54,704 nucleotides of DNA from an uncultured Collinsella sp. Its GTDB lineage: Bacteria > Actinomycetota > Coriobacteriia > Coriobacteriales > Coriobacteriaceae. Positions 1 to 8,505 of the stretch are shown here, one piece after another. How positions within the stretch are numbered: position 1 is the stretch's first letter; every line of letters begins with the position of its first letter. Made by a program: the position numbers and the translations under genes. The notes beneath the pieces were generated by a model, which saw nothing but the letters and a program-made list of their open reading frames with translations, had not been told where the DNA came from and made no database searches. The stretch lies in assembly GCA_934650975.1 (NCBI GenBank), contig CAKUFW010000004.1, forward strand, positions 1 through 54,704. Direction: 5' to 3'.

Positions 1-785
1 CCCTCCTCCATGATGTCGGTGATGCACAGGACAATGCCGTCGGCACCCTTCTCGGCGGCGTAGGCGCGCATGGCCTCGCGGATCTCGTCGATCATGCCGA
101 GTGCGCGGGTCTTGTCGACAGTCTCGTACTGGCCGATGAGCAGCTTCTTGCCGGCAGGCTCGAACATCTTGATGTCGTTGCCGACCATCTCGGCTGCGGT
201 GAAGGAGCCGGACGGGCGGGTGAGGAAGACCTCCATGCCAAACTTGACCGGGTCGACGCCCACCTGCTCGCCGAGCTTGGCGGCGACGGCGCGGTCGACA
301 TCGGTGGTGGTGGGGCTCTTGAGCATGAGCGTGTCGGTCATCATGGCCGAGAGCAGCAGCTTGGCCTGGACGTCGGAAAGCTCAACGCCGAGCACGCTGG
401 CGAGCTTGGTGACGATGGTGCAGCTGGAACCCCAGGGCAGGCAGATGTAGTGCAGCGGGCCGGCGGTCTCGAAATCGCCGATGCGGTGATGATCGACGAC
501 GCCAAAGACCGTGGCGTCCTTAAGGCCGGCGACAGACTGGGCGGACTCGTTGTGGTCGGTGAGGACGACGAGCTGGCCGGCCTCGACGGACTCGATCACG
601 CGGGGCTCGGCAATGCCGGCGTCGGCAAGCAGCTTGGCGGACTCGGCCGGAAGCTGACCAAGGGCGCAGGCCTCGTAGGTGTTGCCGGCATACTCAACCT
701 GGTTGAGCAGCTGAGACAGGACGACGGCGCTCATGATGGCGTCGTTATCGGGGTTCTGGTGACCAAAGACAAGAACGTTTGCCAT
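1..785 (-). CDS. ppaC: Manganese-dependent inorganic pyrophosphatase, family II (3' end outside window)
   Basis: Hydrolyses pyrophosphate to phosphate in the cytoplasm, pulling biosynthetic reactions forward. Reading down from the ATG at 785, the protein starts MANVLVFGHQNPDNDAIMSA, which matches the family II metal-binding motif GHxxPDxD. Further on VVDHHRIGDFETAGPLHY carries the DHH signature, and a TDTLMLKSPTTTDVDR stretch fits the end of the DHH domain. About 261 codons are visible, against about 310 in the usual enzyme, so only the end of the C-terminal DHHA2 domain is cut off. A GGAGG-like site lies just upstream of the ATG. Confidence is high because several family motifs occur in the right order. 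Confidence 0.93.
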   Translation of the reverse strand, partial: MANVLVFGHQNPDNDAIMSAVVLSQLLNQVEYAGNTYEACALGQLPAESAKLLADAGIAEPRVIESVEAGQLVVLTDHNESAQSVAGLKDATVFGVVDHHRIGDFETAGPLHYICLPWGSSCTIVTKLASVLGVELSDVQAKLLLSAMMTDTLMLKSPTTTDVDRAVAAKLGEQVGVDPVKFGMEVFLTRPSGSFTAAEMVGNDIKMFEPAGKKLLIGQYETVDKTRALGMIDEIREAMRAYAAEKGADGIVLCITDIMEE

Positions 786-908
786 GGGTTTCCTCCATAT
801 GCGTGTGTGTACTTGGACGTAGCTATGGTAGCACGCCGATGCCGAGCCTTCGCAGACGGAAGGGCCACGGCATATTTTGGGGCAGACACGGGAGCCAAGG
901 CTGTCTCT

Positions 909-949
909 TTTGCACCATGTTAGTGCAAAGTAACCTGACCCCCTTGCAC
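909..949. repeat. REP-like palindromes 3' of the glucokinase gene
   Basis: TTTGCAC at 909-915 pairs with GTGCAAA at 923-929, and GTGCAA at 923-928 can instead pair with TTGCAC at 944-949. The text between includes AGTAACCTGACCCCC, a word I associate with REP elements in gut bacteria (recall, not checked). It may also slow minus-strand transcription leaving the glucokinase gene, but there is no T run. Confidence 0.45.
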
Positions 950-952
950 CAG

Positions 953-1906
953 CTATTTGCCGGCGGCGCGCAGGGCTACGTAGGCGGCGCCGATGATGCC
1001 GGCGTCGTTGCCGAGCGAAGCGACCTTAATGGGCGTCTCGCGCGAGGCGGAGAGCGCGTACTGCTTAAAGTGCTCGCAAACGGCGTCGAGGTAGACATCG
1101 GCCGAGGCGGAAGCGCCGCCACCAATCAGGAACATCTCGGGATCGACCACGTTGGCAATAAGCGCCAGGGCACGGCCGAGATAGTCGGCCATGGTATCGG
1201 CAGCTGCCAGCGCGAGCTTGTCGCCCTCGCGGCAGGCCTGGAACACGTCCTTGGAATCGGAGGGGCCGGTGAGCTCGATGGGGTCGACGCCCGCCTTCTT
1301 GCACTCGGCAAGATAGTTGCTCACCACGCCGGTGGCGCTGGAATACTGCTCCAGGTGGCCATGACCGCCGCAGCCGCAGGTGCGCTCCTCAGCCGGGTTC
1401 AGGCACATGTGGCCAATCTCGCCGCCGGCGCCCACAACGCCCGACACCACGTCGCCGTTGACGATGACGCCGCCGCCCACGCCGGTACCGATGGTGACCA
1501 TCACCACGTTCTGCACGCCCTTGGCGGAACCGAGCCAAGCCTCACCCATGGCAGCGGCGTTGGCATCGTTCTCGTACTTAACGACCGCGTCGGGGCAGTG
1601 CTTCTGAATGGCGACTCTTAGCTCGGGCAGGTTAATGGCAATGTTGGCCTTGACCTTGGCATCGCCCGATGCCGGGATGGGGCACGGAACGGCCAGGCCA
1701 ATGCCCGCCACAAAGGCGCGCGGAATCTGGGCCTTGGCGACCACCTGGTCGATAGCCTCGGTCACCGCGGCAAAGCCCGCGGCGTCAACGATGGGAGGCG
1801 TGGGCACGCTGGCCTTGGCCAGCAGGTTGCCGTCCTCGTCGAACAGGCCCTCCTTAACCGAAGTGCCGCCGACGTCAATGCCGATGTAATACTGCTTAGG
1901 TTCCAT
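953..1906 (-). CDS. glcK: ROK-family glucokinase
   Basis: Phosphorylates glucose with ATP to glucose-6-phosphate in the cytoplasm. The N-terminal phosphate loop is GIDVGGTSVKEGLFDEDG. ENDANAAAMGEAWLG supplies the catalytic Asp, TIGTGVGGG is the second nucleotide loop, and GEIGH is followed by the ROK zinc motif TCGCGGHGHLEQYSS. In that motif the usual third Cys (CxCGxxGCxE) is His, a residue that can still bind zinc. The 317-residue length fits. The ATG at 1906 is preferred over upstream codons because AAAGGCGG lies just before it. The gene is divergent from a GntR/UTRA regulator, which suggests co-regulated sugar use. It could be another ROK sugar kinase, since substrate cannot be fixed by eye. 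Confidence 0.85.
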   Translation of the reverse strand: MEPKQYYIGIDVGGTSVKEGLFDEDGNLLAKASVPTPPIVDAAGFAAVTEAIDQVVAKAQIPRAFVAGIGLAVPCPIPASGDAKVKANIAINLPELRVAIQKHCPDAVVKYENDANAAAMGEAWLGSAKGVQNVVMVTIGTGVGGGVIVNGDVVSGVVGAGGEIGHMCLNPAEERTCGCGGHGHLEQYSSATGVVSNYLAECKKAGVDPIELTGPSDSKDVFQACREGDKLALAAADTMADYLGRALALIANVVDPEMFLIGGGASASADVYLDAVCEHFKQYALSASRETPIKVASLGNDAGIIGAAYVALRAAGK

Positions 1907-2246
1907 GGGAGCCCGCCTTTCTCGTTTAAACATTGCCTGTATGGTACCGCTCCCAAGGCAAAAACCTGCCAAAAAGGGACAGGTTTGTTTTGGCAGGTTT
2001 TACCTGTGAAAACGCAGGGCATGGAATTTGGCTCGTTGGGCGGTAAAACGGCTCAACCCCATCCTCGAGTCGATCAATTTGCTCAATACACCATTATTCG
2101 AATGCATATTCATTTAGAGCGCTCTAGTTTTTAAAGAGAAGCGTTTTTTAATTAAACCTTTCTCGAACTTTTCAAAAACGCAATAGGGATGCTTAGGTGT
2201 TGACTATACTTTCTTTTGTACTCAATCAAGCCGGAAAGGAGGTTCC
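1907..2246. promoter_or_regulatory. Divergent glucokinase/GntR intergenic region with two palindromes
   Basis: This 340-bp spacer holds no gene. AAAACCTGCCAAAA at 1961-1974 is perfectly inverted at 1988-2001, giving 14-bp arms around a 13-nt loop. TAGAGCGCTCTA at 2115-2126 is a perfect 12-bp palindrome about 90 bp before the regulator gene's likely promoter (TATACT at 2205-2210, with no clear -35). Either palindrome could be an operator. The first also resembles REP elements elsewhere in the window. Binding by the adjacent GntR protein is inference only. Confidence 0.45.
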
Positions 2247-2966
2247 ATGATTCCCAAATACGAGGCGATAGCTGCAGATATCCGTCGAAGCATCGAGGAC
2301 GGCGCCCTTAAGCCGGGCGATAAGTTGCCCACCGTCGTTGAATTCTGTGGGCTCTATAGCGTTTCCAAAATCACCGTCAAACGAGCGATTGAGCAGATCA
2401 CCGAGGAAGGCCTTATTACCAGCCGGCGCGGATCGGGCACCTACGTTAAAGACACGGCGGGGCTTCCCGGCAAGGCGTTTTTCCAGGGCAAAAACGACCG
2501 CGCCGCAGGCTTTTCACATGAGCACCGCGGGGAGAAGGTGACCTCGGTGGTCTACGATTTCTCGATCGTCAATCCGCCGGCGGAGGTTGCCACCCAGCTG
2601 GGAATGGCCGAAGACGACTTTGCCTATCACATCGTGCGCGTACGCGAGGTCGATGGCCTGCCCATCGTTATCGAGTACACCTATATGCCGATCGAGCTGA
2701 TCCCGGGTCTGAAGAAAAAGGACCTGTACGCGTCGGTCTACAGCTATATCCGCGAGCAATGCGGGCTTAAGATTTCGAGCTTCCACCGCACCATCCGTGC
2801 CGTGGCGGCAACCGAGGAAGAGGCTGAGCGCCTGAACGTAAAGCCCGGCTCTCCCCTGCTCGAGCTCAACCAGATCGGCTTTTTGGATAGCGGAGCCGCG
2901 TTTGAGTATTCGGTCTCGCGCAACGTTGGCGACCGTTTTGAGCTGCACAACGTGACGTTGGCTTAA
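2247..2966 (+). CDS. GntR-family transcriptional regulator (HutC/UTRA type)
   Basis: DNA-binding repressor or activator controlled by a small sugar-derived ligand. Residues 1-70 form the GntR winged helix-turn-helix, with ADIRRSIEDGALKPGDKLPT and the wing EEGLITSRRGSGTYVKD. Residues about 95-235 form a UTRA ligand-binding domain with the typical DFAYHIVRVREVDGLPIVIE strand pattern and GSPLLELNQIGF. At 239 residues it is full length. The start has an ideal AAAGGAGG site. It lies between the divergent glucokinase gene and the downstream manA, so hexose or hexosamine phosphate sensing is a reasonable inference; the ligand cannot be read from sequence. Confidence 0.9.
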   Translation: MIPKYEAIAADIRRSIEDGALKPGDKLPTVVEFCGLYSVSKITVKRAIEQITEEGLITSRRGSGTYVKDTAGLPGKAFFQGKNDRAAGFSHEHRGEKVTSVVYDFSIVNPPAEVATQLGMAEDDFAYHIVRVREVDGLPIVIEYTYMPIELIPGLKKKDLYASVYSYIREQCGLKISSFHRTIRAVAATEEEAERLNVKPGSPLLELNQIGFLDSGAAFEYSVSRNVGDRFELHNVTLA

Positions 2967-3035
2967 GTTTGTAATCCGGCGGGCGCTTGCTTTGAGCCGT
3001 TTTCGGCGCCCGCACAACCTGATGGGGGTATGCAC

Positions 3036-3968
3036 ATGTCCGATTTGATTAAGCTCACGCCGATTTTCCACGAGAAGATTTGGGGCGGCCGCCAGCTGGA
3101 GACCGTCTTTGGCTATGACATTCCCGAGGGTCCCATCGGTGAGTGCTGGGCCATCTCGGCCCATCCCAACGGCGACTGCCAGATTGCGGAGGGCCCGTAC
3201 GCCGGTCACACGTTGTCGTGGCTGTGGGCCGAGCACCGCGAGCTCTTTGGCAATTGCGAGGGCAAGGAGTTCCCGCTGCTCATCAAGATTCTGGACGCCA
3301 AGGACGACCTTTCAATCCAGATTCATCCCAACGATGAGTATGCCGCCGAGCACGAGAACGGTAGCCTGGGCAAAACCGAGTGCTGGTACGTGCTGGATTG
3401 CGAGCCCGGCGCCACGATCATCGTCGGCCAGCGCGCGCATGACCGCGCCGAGGCCGCGCAGATGATCGAAGAGGGTCGCTGGGACGAGATGCTCAACGTG
3501 CTGCCGATCCACAAGGGCGACTTTTTCCAGATCGACTCCGGCACCGTGCACGCCATCAAGACCGGCACGCTGATTTTGGAGACGCAGCAGTCGAGCGACG
3601 TGACGTATCGCCTGTACGACTACGACCGCCCGGGCACCGACGGCAAGCTGCGCCCGCTGCACATTGAGCAGAGCCTGGACTGCATCAACTTTAACGCGCA
3701 GGCCCCGACCGACGGTACCGTAACCGCGCCCGAAGTCGACGGCGTGACCGAACTCGAGTCCAACCCCTGCTACACCGTCGATCGCGTGCGCGTCGACGGC
3801 AGCAAGACCTTGGAGCAGCGCTGGCCCTTCATGTGCCTGTCGGTCATCGACGGCGAAGGCACCGTCTGCGGCGACCCCGTCCACAAGGGCAGCCACCTGT
3901 TAGCACCCAGTATCGTCAGTTCCATTGACCTCGAAGGCAAGATGGAACTGATCATCAGCCACCTGTAA
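3036..3968 (+). CDS. manA: Mannose-6-phosphate isomerase, class I
   Basis: Interconverts mannose-6-phosphate and fructose-6-phosphate, feeding mannose into glycolysis. The protein opens with LTPIFHEKIWGG. Zinc ligands lie in LSIQIHPNDEYAAEHE, with GKTECWYVLDCEPGA following, and the catalytic region includes DSGTVHAIKTGTLILETQQS, a hallmark of the short Firmicutes/actinobacterial class I enzymes. The 310-residue length fits that group. An ATG also exists at 3030, but the GGGGG stretch sits at a better distance from the ATG at 3036. It follows the GntR gene by about 70 bp on the same strand and may be co-transcribed. Confidence 0.9.
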   Translation: MSDLIKLTPIFHEKIWGGRQLETVFGYDIPEGPIGECWAISAHPNGDCQIAEGPYAGHTLSWLWAEHRELFGNCEGKEFPLLIKILDAKDDLSIQIHPNDEYAAEHENGSLGKTECWYVLDCEPGATIIVGQRAHDRAEAAQMIEEGRWDEMLNVLPIHKGDFFQIDSGTVHAIKTGTLILETQQSSDVTYRLYDYDRPGTDGKLRPLHIEQSLDCINFNAQAPTDGTVTAPEVDGVTELESNPCYTVDRVRVDGSKTLEQRWPFMCLSVIDGEGTVCGDPVHKGSHLLAPSIVSSIDLEGKMELIISHL

Positions 3969-4032
3969 GCTGCCGGCCCCCGAGCGCTCGCCGGGATGGG
4001 CGCAGGGTTTGGGACAACAAGCTAAAAAGCAA

Positions 4033-4070
4033 CAAGGGGCTCCCCCACTCATCAACGGGGGAGCCCCTTG
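4033..4070. terminator. Strong hairpin, probable terminator between convergent manA and pcrA
   Basis: CAAGGGGCTCCCCC at 4033-4046 is perfectly complementary to 4057-4070, a 14-bp GC-rich stem with a 10-nt loop. On the minus strand the stem is followed by TTGCTTTTTAGC, so it best suits transcription arriving from the pcrA side; manA transcripts would also meet it. Confidence 0.65.
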
Positions 4071-4153
4071 CCATGTCTAAGTATTCAGCCCACCCGGCTC
4101 TCCAGATCAAAAAGCGAACGAGCAGAGCGATGTTCGCAAGCAACGTTACCTAA

Positions 4154-4283
4154 GGACCCGGACAGGCGCCAAGGACAACGTCGATCGCGAGTTCCGCACG
4201 CAAAGGAGGCCACTTAATGTGGCCTCCGTCTTGCGCAGGACTGTCCGAGCAGGCGACGTTGTCCTTGGCGCCTGTCCGGGTCC
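4154..4283. repeat. Perfect 30-bp inverted repeat enclosing a smaller hairpin
   Basis: The arm 4154-4183 (beginning GGACCCGGACAGGCGCC) is the exact reverse complement of 4254-4283. Within the 70-bp loop, GGAGGCCAC at 4205-4213 pairs with GTGGCCTCC at 4219-4227 around TTAAT. The element ends 8 bp before the pcrA stop codon. Perfect 30-bp arms with a nested hairpin suggest a large REP/BIME-like unit or MITE rather than a simple terminator. Confidence 0.7.
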
Positions 4284-4290
4284 GCTGGGA

Positions 4291-7191
4291 CTACGACAGC
4301 TTAACGATCGGAGCAAAACCCTTCATAAGCTTTTTGGTCTGGCCGGTCTTTTCGAATTGGACCTCGATCATGTCTCCGACGACCGAGATCACGGTACCCG
4401 TGCCAAAGGTCTTGTGGCTCACGGTATCGCCCGCGGCAAAGTCCTGCGACGCGCTCGCGCGGTCGACCTTGCGCTCCACCGTCGGCGACACCTTGGACGA
4501 CGGCTTCTTGGCGCGCGGCGCGCCCGAGCCAAAGGTCGAGGCAACACGGCCGGCGTCGGGCGAGACCCCACGATGGCGCTCGGTCCCATAACTGCTGCCG
4601 CCAAAGAAATCGTCGAAGCTCGATCCGCCGCGCGAACCGGAACCGCCGGTCGAGCGCGTATGCGAACCGAACACCTTGCCGCCGTACATATCCGAGCCCA
4701 TGCCCGATCCAAAGGTGCCGTGACGGTCGCCGCGCTTCTCCCAGCCCGTGCCCTCAAAACCGGCAGAACCGATGCCGCTAAACTCGATATCCTCAAACGG
4801 AATCTCGTTGAGAAAGCGCGAGCGCGGATTGGCAGAGGTCGAGCCGTAGGTGCGACGCGTGGCCGCATAGGTCAGGAACAGGCGCTTACGGGCACGCGTG
4901 ATGGCAACGTAGGCCAGGCGACGCTCCTCCTCGAGCTTGCCCGGGTCATCGCTGCCGCCAAAGTCGTGCACGTGCGGGAAGATGCCCTCCTCCATGCCGG
5001 CCACGAACACCGCCGGGAACTCCAGGCCCTTGGCGGAGTGGATGGTCATCATGGTGATGGCATGCGTCTCGCCGGCCAGGGAGTCCAGATCGGAGCGCAG
5101 GGCCAGCCACTCCATGAGGGCGGGCAGTGCCTTGCAGGTGAGCGGGCCGTAGGTGCGCTCAATCTCGTCAGCATGCACAGCACCGGCCGGCAGCTCCGTC
5201 GGCGCGGCATAGGCGTTGCCCGCGATGGCGGCGGCCAAGGCATCCTGCGGCGAGAGCGCCGGAGCGGCCAGGCTATCGAGCGGATTGGAGCCAGCGGCAT
5301 CGCGAGCGCCGACCAGCGCCTCAAACGAGGACGCGGGCGCGGACGGGCCGGGCTCGGGCGCCGGGGCGCTCACCACGACGGGCTCGGGCTCGGCACCGGC
5401 CGGCACATCGGCAACGCCAGCCGCACGCAGCTCTTCCAGGCTCTCGAGCGTGCCCTCGATATCCTCGTGCGTCTCCTCAAATTCGGCTGCAACGCCTAGG
5501 AATTCCTGGATGTTCTCGGCGCGGCTCTCGGACTCCATGGTGCCCTCGGCGCGGAACGCCTGCAGCAGGCCCGTCTTGTCGACGATCATCTCGACGACGT
5601 CCTTGAGCTCGCCGTCCATGCGGCGGCCCTCACGCACCAGCGACACAAAGCTCGACAGGCCATTGCGGACCTTGGCACTAAACATGCCCGTCTCGGCGCA
5701 CGCGATCTCGCAAGCTTGGAAGAACGAGCAACGGTTGTCGCGCGCCAGCTGCTCGATCTTTTGGATCGAGGTGGAGCCGATGCCACGACGCGGCGTGTTG
5801 ATGACGCGCTTGACGCTCATCTCGTCTGCCGGGTTCACGATCATCTTGAGGTAGGCCATGACGTCGCGGATCTCGGCACGGTCGAAGAATCGCGTGCCGC
5901 CCACGATCTTGTAGGGCACGCCCGCGCGCAGGAACATATCTTCGAGGATACGCGACTGGGCGTTGGTTCGATAGAACACGGCGATGTCGTCGTAGCTCGT
6001 ACCCTTGGAGTGCAACTTTTCGATCTCACCGGCAATCCAGCGACCCTCGTCGCGCTCATCGCTTGCCTGGAAGGCCTGGATCTTCTCGCCGTCGCCCTCA
6101 GCCGTAAACAGGCGCTTTTCTTTGCGCTGCGAGTTATGACGTACCACGGCGTTGGCGGCGCTCAGGATATGGCCCGTGGAGCGGTAGTTCTGCTCCAGCT
6201 TGACGGTCTTGCAGTTTTTAAAGTCCTTCTCAAAGTCCAGGATATTGGTGATGTCGGCGCCACGCCAGCTGTAAATGGACTGGTCGTCGTCGCCCACGAC
6301 CATGAGGTTTTGGTACTTGGCGGCCAGCAGGTTGGCGATCTCGTACTGGACGTGGTTGGTGTCCTGATACTCGTCGACGCTAATGTAGCGGAAGCGCTCC
6401 TGGTACTTATCGAGCACCTCGGGGCGGGTGCGAAGCAGCTCGAGCGTGCGCACGAGCAGGTCGTCGAAGTCCATCGCGTTGGCGGCGCGCAGGCGGCGCT
6501 CCAGCTCCAGGTAGACCTGCGCGGCTTTTTTGTCGTTGGGGCTGTCAGCGGATTTGAGCATGTCCTCGGGCCCGATCATGGCGTTTTTGGCCGAGCTGAT
6601 CTTGCTGCGAATCATGTTGATGGGGAACTGCTTTTGCTCGATGCCGAGCGCCTGCATAATGTCGCGCACCATACGTTTGGAGTCGTCGTCATCGTAGATG
6701 GTGAACTGGCCGGTGTAGCCCAGCAGATCGGCGTCCTCGCGCAGCATGCGCACGCACATGGCGTGGAAGGTGCACACCCACATGCCGCGGGTGCCGTTGG
6801 GGATGAGCGCCGCCAGACGCTCGCGCATCTCGGCCGCGGCCTTGTTGGTAAACGTGATGGCCAGGACCTGCCAGGGCTTAACGCCCAGGTCGCCGAGCAT
6901 ATGAGCGATGCGGAAGGTCAAGACGCGGGTCTTGCCCGAGCCGGCGCCGGCAAGGACCAGCAGCGGGCCCTCGGTGGTCAGGACCGCCTCGCGCTGGGCG
7001 GGATTGAGGCTATCGATGTCGACGAGCGGCTTGGCGGGCTTGGGCGCGGGAGCCGGAGCGTCGTAGATGTCGAGTGGAACGAGCTCGGGCTCCGGCGCGG
7101 CAGGGGCGGCGTACGCGTCGAGCGGCACGGGCTCCGGTGCGGGCGGAATGGGCGCGGCGGTGTTCTTTTCCCAGGGCAGGGGCTGGGTCAT
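4291..7191 (-). CDS. pcrA: ATP-dependent DNA helicase PcrA/UvrD
   Basis: SF1A 3'-5' helicase for nucleotide excision and recombination repair. Walker A LAGAGSGKTRV lies at about residues 80-90. Further motifs are SVDEYQDTNHVQ (II), VGDDDQSIYSWRGAD (III), LEQNYRST (IV), MTIHSAKGLEF (V) and LAYVAITRARKRL (VI). The last 50 residues (AGDTVSHKTFGTGTVISV) form the Tudor-like domain that binds RNA polymerase in PcrA. At 966 residues it exceeds the usual 730-780 because of a proline/alanine-rich N-terminal extension of about 55 residues and an Ala/Pro-rich insert of about 110 residues before motif V. The ATG at 7191 has GAGGAG upstream; earlier codons lack a site. Confidence 0.95.
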   Translation of the reverse strand: MTQPLPWEKNTAAPIPPAPEPVPLDAYAAPAAPEPELVPLDIYDAPAPAPKPAKPLVDIDSLNPAQREAVLTTEGPLLVLAGAGSGKTRVLTFRIAHMLGDLGVKPWQVLAITFTNKAAAEMRERLAALIPNGTRGMWVCTFHAMCVRMLREDADLLGYTGQFTIYDDDDSKRMVRDIMQALGIEQKQFPINMIRSKISSAKNAMIGPEDMLKSADSPNDKKAAQVYLELERRLRAANAMDFDDLLVRTLELLRTRPEVLDKYQERFRYISVDEYQDTNHVQYEIANLLAAKYQNLMVVGDDDQSIYSWRGADITNILDFEKDFKNCKTVKLEQNYRSTGHILSAANAVVRHNSQRKEKRLFTAEGDGEKIQAFQASDERDEGRWIAGEIEKLHSKGTSYDDIAVFYRTNAQSRILEDMFLRAGVPYKIVGGTRFFDRAEIRDVMAYLKMIVNPADEMSVKRVINTPRRGIGSTSIQKIEQLARDNRCSFFQACEIACAETGMFSAKVRNGLSSFVSLVREGRRMDGELKDVVEMIVDKTGLLQAFRAEGTMESESRAENIQEFLGVAAEFEETHEDIEGTLESLEELRAAGVADVPAGAEPEPVVVSAPAPEPGPSAPASSFEALVGARDAAGSNPLDSLAAPALSPQDALAAAIAGNAYAAPTELPAGAVHADEIERTYGPLTCKALPALMEWLALRSDLDSLAGETHAITMMTIHSAKGLEFPAVFVAGMEEGIFPHVHDFGGSDDPGKLEEERRLAYVAITRARKRLFLTYAATRRTYGSTSANPRSRFLNEIPFEDIEFSGIGSAGFEGTGWEKRGDRHGTFGSGMGSDMYGGKVFGSHTRSTGGSGSRGGSSFDDFFGGSSYGTERHRGVSPDAGRVASTFGSGAPRAKKPSSKVSPTVERKVDRASASQDFAAGDTVSHKTFGTGTVISVVGDMIEVQFEKTGQTKKLMKGFAPIVKLS

Positions 7192-7329
7192 GGGCGACTC
7201 CTCATCTGACGGACGGCGCGCCTGCGGGCGGCGCCATAGTTTGAGCCGTACCAGTATACCGAGCCGCGCGGACACCGACGCAAATCACACCACGACTCCG
7301 CGCGCCGCCACCACCCAAGCACCCCCAAA

Positions 7330-7400
7330 TAAGTTGCGGTGAAATAGTTCCTCCAAACGGCCTTCTGGCCCCCAAACAGGGACTATTCCACCGCAACTTA
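7330..7400. repeat. REP-like inverted repeat upstream of the dehydrogenase gene
   Basis: TAAGTTGCGGTGAAATAGT at 7330-7348 pairs with 7382-7400 with one mismatch. GGCC-TTCT-GGCC at 7359-7370 forms a small nested hairpin. It sits between the divergent pcrA and dehydrogenase genes. A TAGAAT at 7417-7422 is a possible -10 for the downstream gene, without a clear -35. Confidence 0.55.
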
Positions 7401-7465
7401 TGTTGGCTCGAGGGGATAGAATATCTACCATTTCTACCCCATTCCCATATGGCAGGAGGGCTGTT

Positions 7466-8464
7466 GTGAAGCATAGGGTGCTCTATTACATGGTCGACGG
7501 TTCGACCGAGGCGGGCCAGGCGGTGCTCGACACAATCGAAGGCGGCGATCAGATTGAGCTGGTGGGCTGCGCGCACGAGCCCAATGTCTGCCCCACCGCC
7601 GAGCAACTGATCGGCTGCGAGGGCTTTGTCGGCGAGTTCGGTCCCGTCGATGATACGTGTGCCGACGCCATGGCGGCCGCGGGGATGCGCATTGTCTCGA
7701 ACATGTCTATCGGCCTGAACCACGTTGCCGTCAACCGGCTGGCCTCACATGACATCACCGTCACCAACTGCCCCGGATACTGCTCGGACGACGTCGCTCA
7801 ACACGCCATCGCTTTGATGCTTGACCTGATGCGCCAAGTTACGTTTCTCAACCGCGGTGTGCGTGATGGCGCCTGGAATCCGCTGGGTGGATACACCATG
7901 CACCGCACGCAGGGCCGCACGTTGGGGCTCGTCTTTTTTGGCAACATTGCGCGTGCTGTCGCGCCCATCGCGAAGGCGCTCGGCATGAAGGTGCTGGTGT
8001 GGGCGCCAACCAAGAGTGCAGAAGAGCTTGCCGCCGCCGGTTGCGTCAAGACTCAAACGCTCGATGAACTGCTCGGCGCCTCGGATATCGTCAGCCTGCA
8101 CTGTCCGCTGATTCCCGAGACCGAGAAGCTGATTGGCAAGCGCGAACTTGCGCTTATGAAACCCTCAGCATTTTTGATTAACACGGCCCGCGGGCCCATC
8201 GTGGACGAGGATGCCCTGGTCGCCGCGTTGGACGAGGGCATCGCCAGCGCCGGTACGCGCGGTATCTGCGGCGCCGCACTTGACGTGCTCGCCGACGAAA
8301 CCGCACCCAACCAGGCCCTGATCGCCCACCCGCGCTGCATCGTCACACCCCACTGCGCTTACAGCACGCAGGAAGCCTACGACACCGTCCGTCGCATGTC
8401 GCTGCAGGCCGTAGTAGACAAGCTCGTCTTTAGCCGCAAGCCCGAACACACCGTGGCCGAATAA
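7466..8464 (+). CDS. D-isomer-specific 2-hydroxyacid dehydrogenase
   Basis: NAD(P)-dependent oxidoreductase of the phosphoglycerate/lactate dehydrogenase type, cytoplasmic. The Rossmann loop is in GRTLGLVFFGNIARAVAPIA, where the first glycines of GxGxxG are partly replaced (VFFGNIA), so cofactor grip may be unusual. The substrate/catalytic Arg region is LINTARGPIVDEDALVAAL and the catalytic His is in VTPHCAYSTQEAYD. At 332 residues it is complete. GTG at 7466 is chosen because GGAGGG lies 5 bp upstream. The substrate is unknown; a SerA-like or 2-ketoacid reductase role is possible, but no neighbouring gene points to one. Confidence 0.85.
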   Translation: MKHRVLYYMVDGSTEAGQAVLDTIEGGDQIELVGCAHEPNVCPTAEQLIGCEGFVGEFGPVDDTCADAMAAAGMRIVSNMSIGLNHVAVNRLASHDITVTNCPGYCSDDVAQHAIALMLDLMRQVTFLNRGVRDGAWNPLGGYTMHRTQGRTLGLVFFGNIARAVAPIAKALGMKVLVWAPTKSAEELAAAGCVKTQTLDELLGASDIVSLHCPLIPETEKLIGKRELALMKPSAFLINTARGPIVDEDALVAALDEGIASAGTRGICGAALDVLADETAPNQALIAHPRCIVTPHCAYSTQEAYDTVRRMSLQAVVDKLVFSRKPEHTVAE

Positions 8465-8505
8465 TGACAAGTTGTCGCTCTGGCCGCCGCGCAGCGTCGA
8501 CTAAG

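Noticed and set aside
5716..7209. Plus-strand open frame of about 497 codons inside pcrA
   Set aside because: Antisense to a fully supported helicase; composition is a by-product of its codon use.
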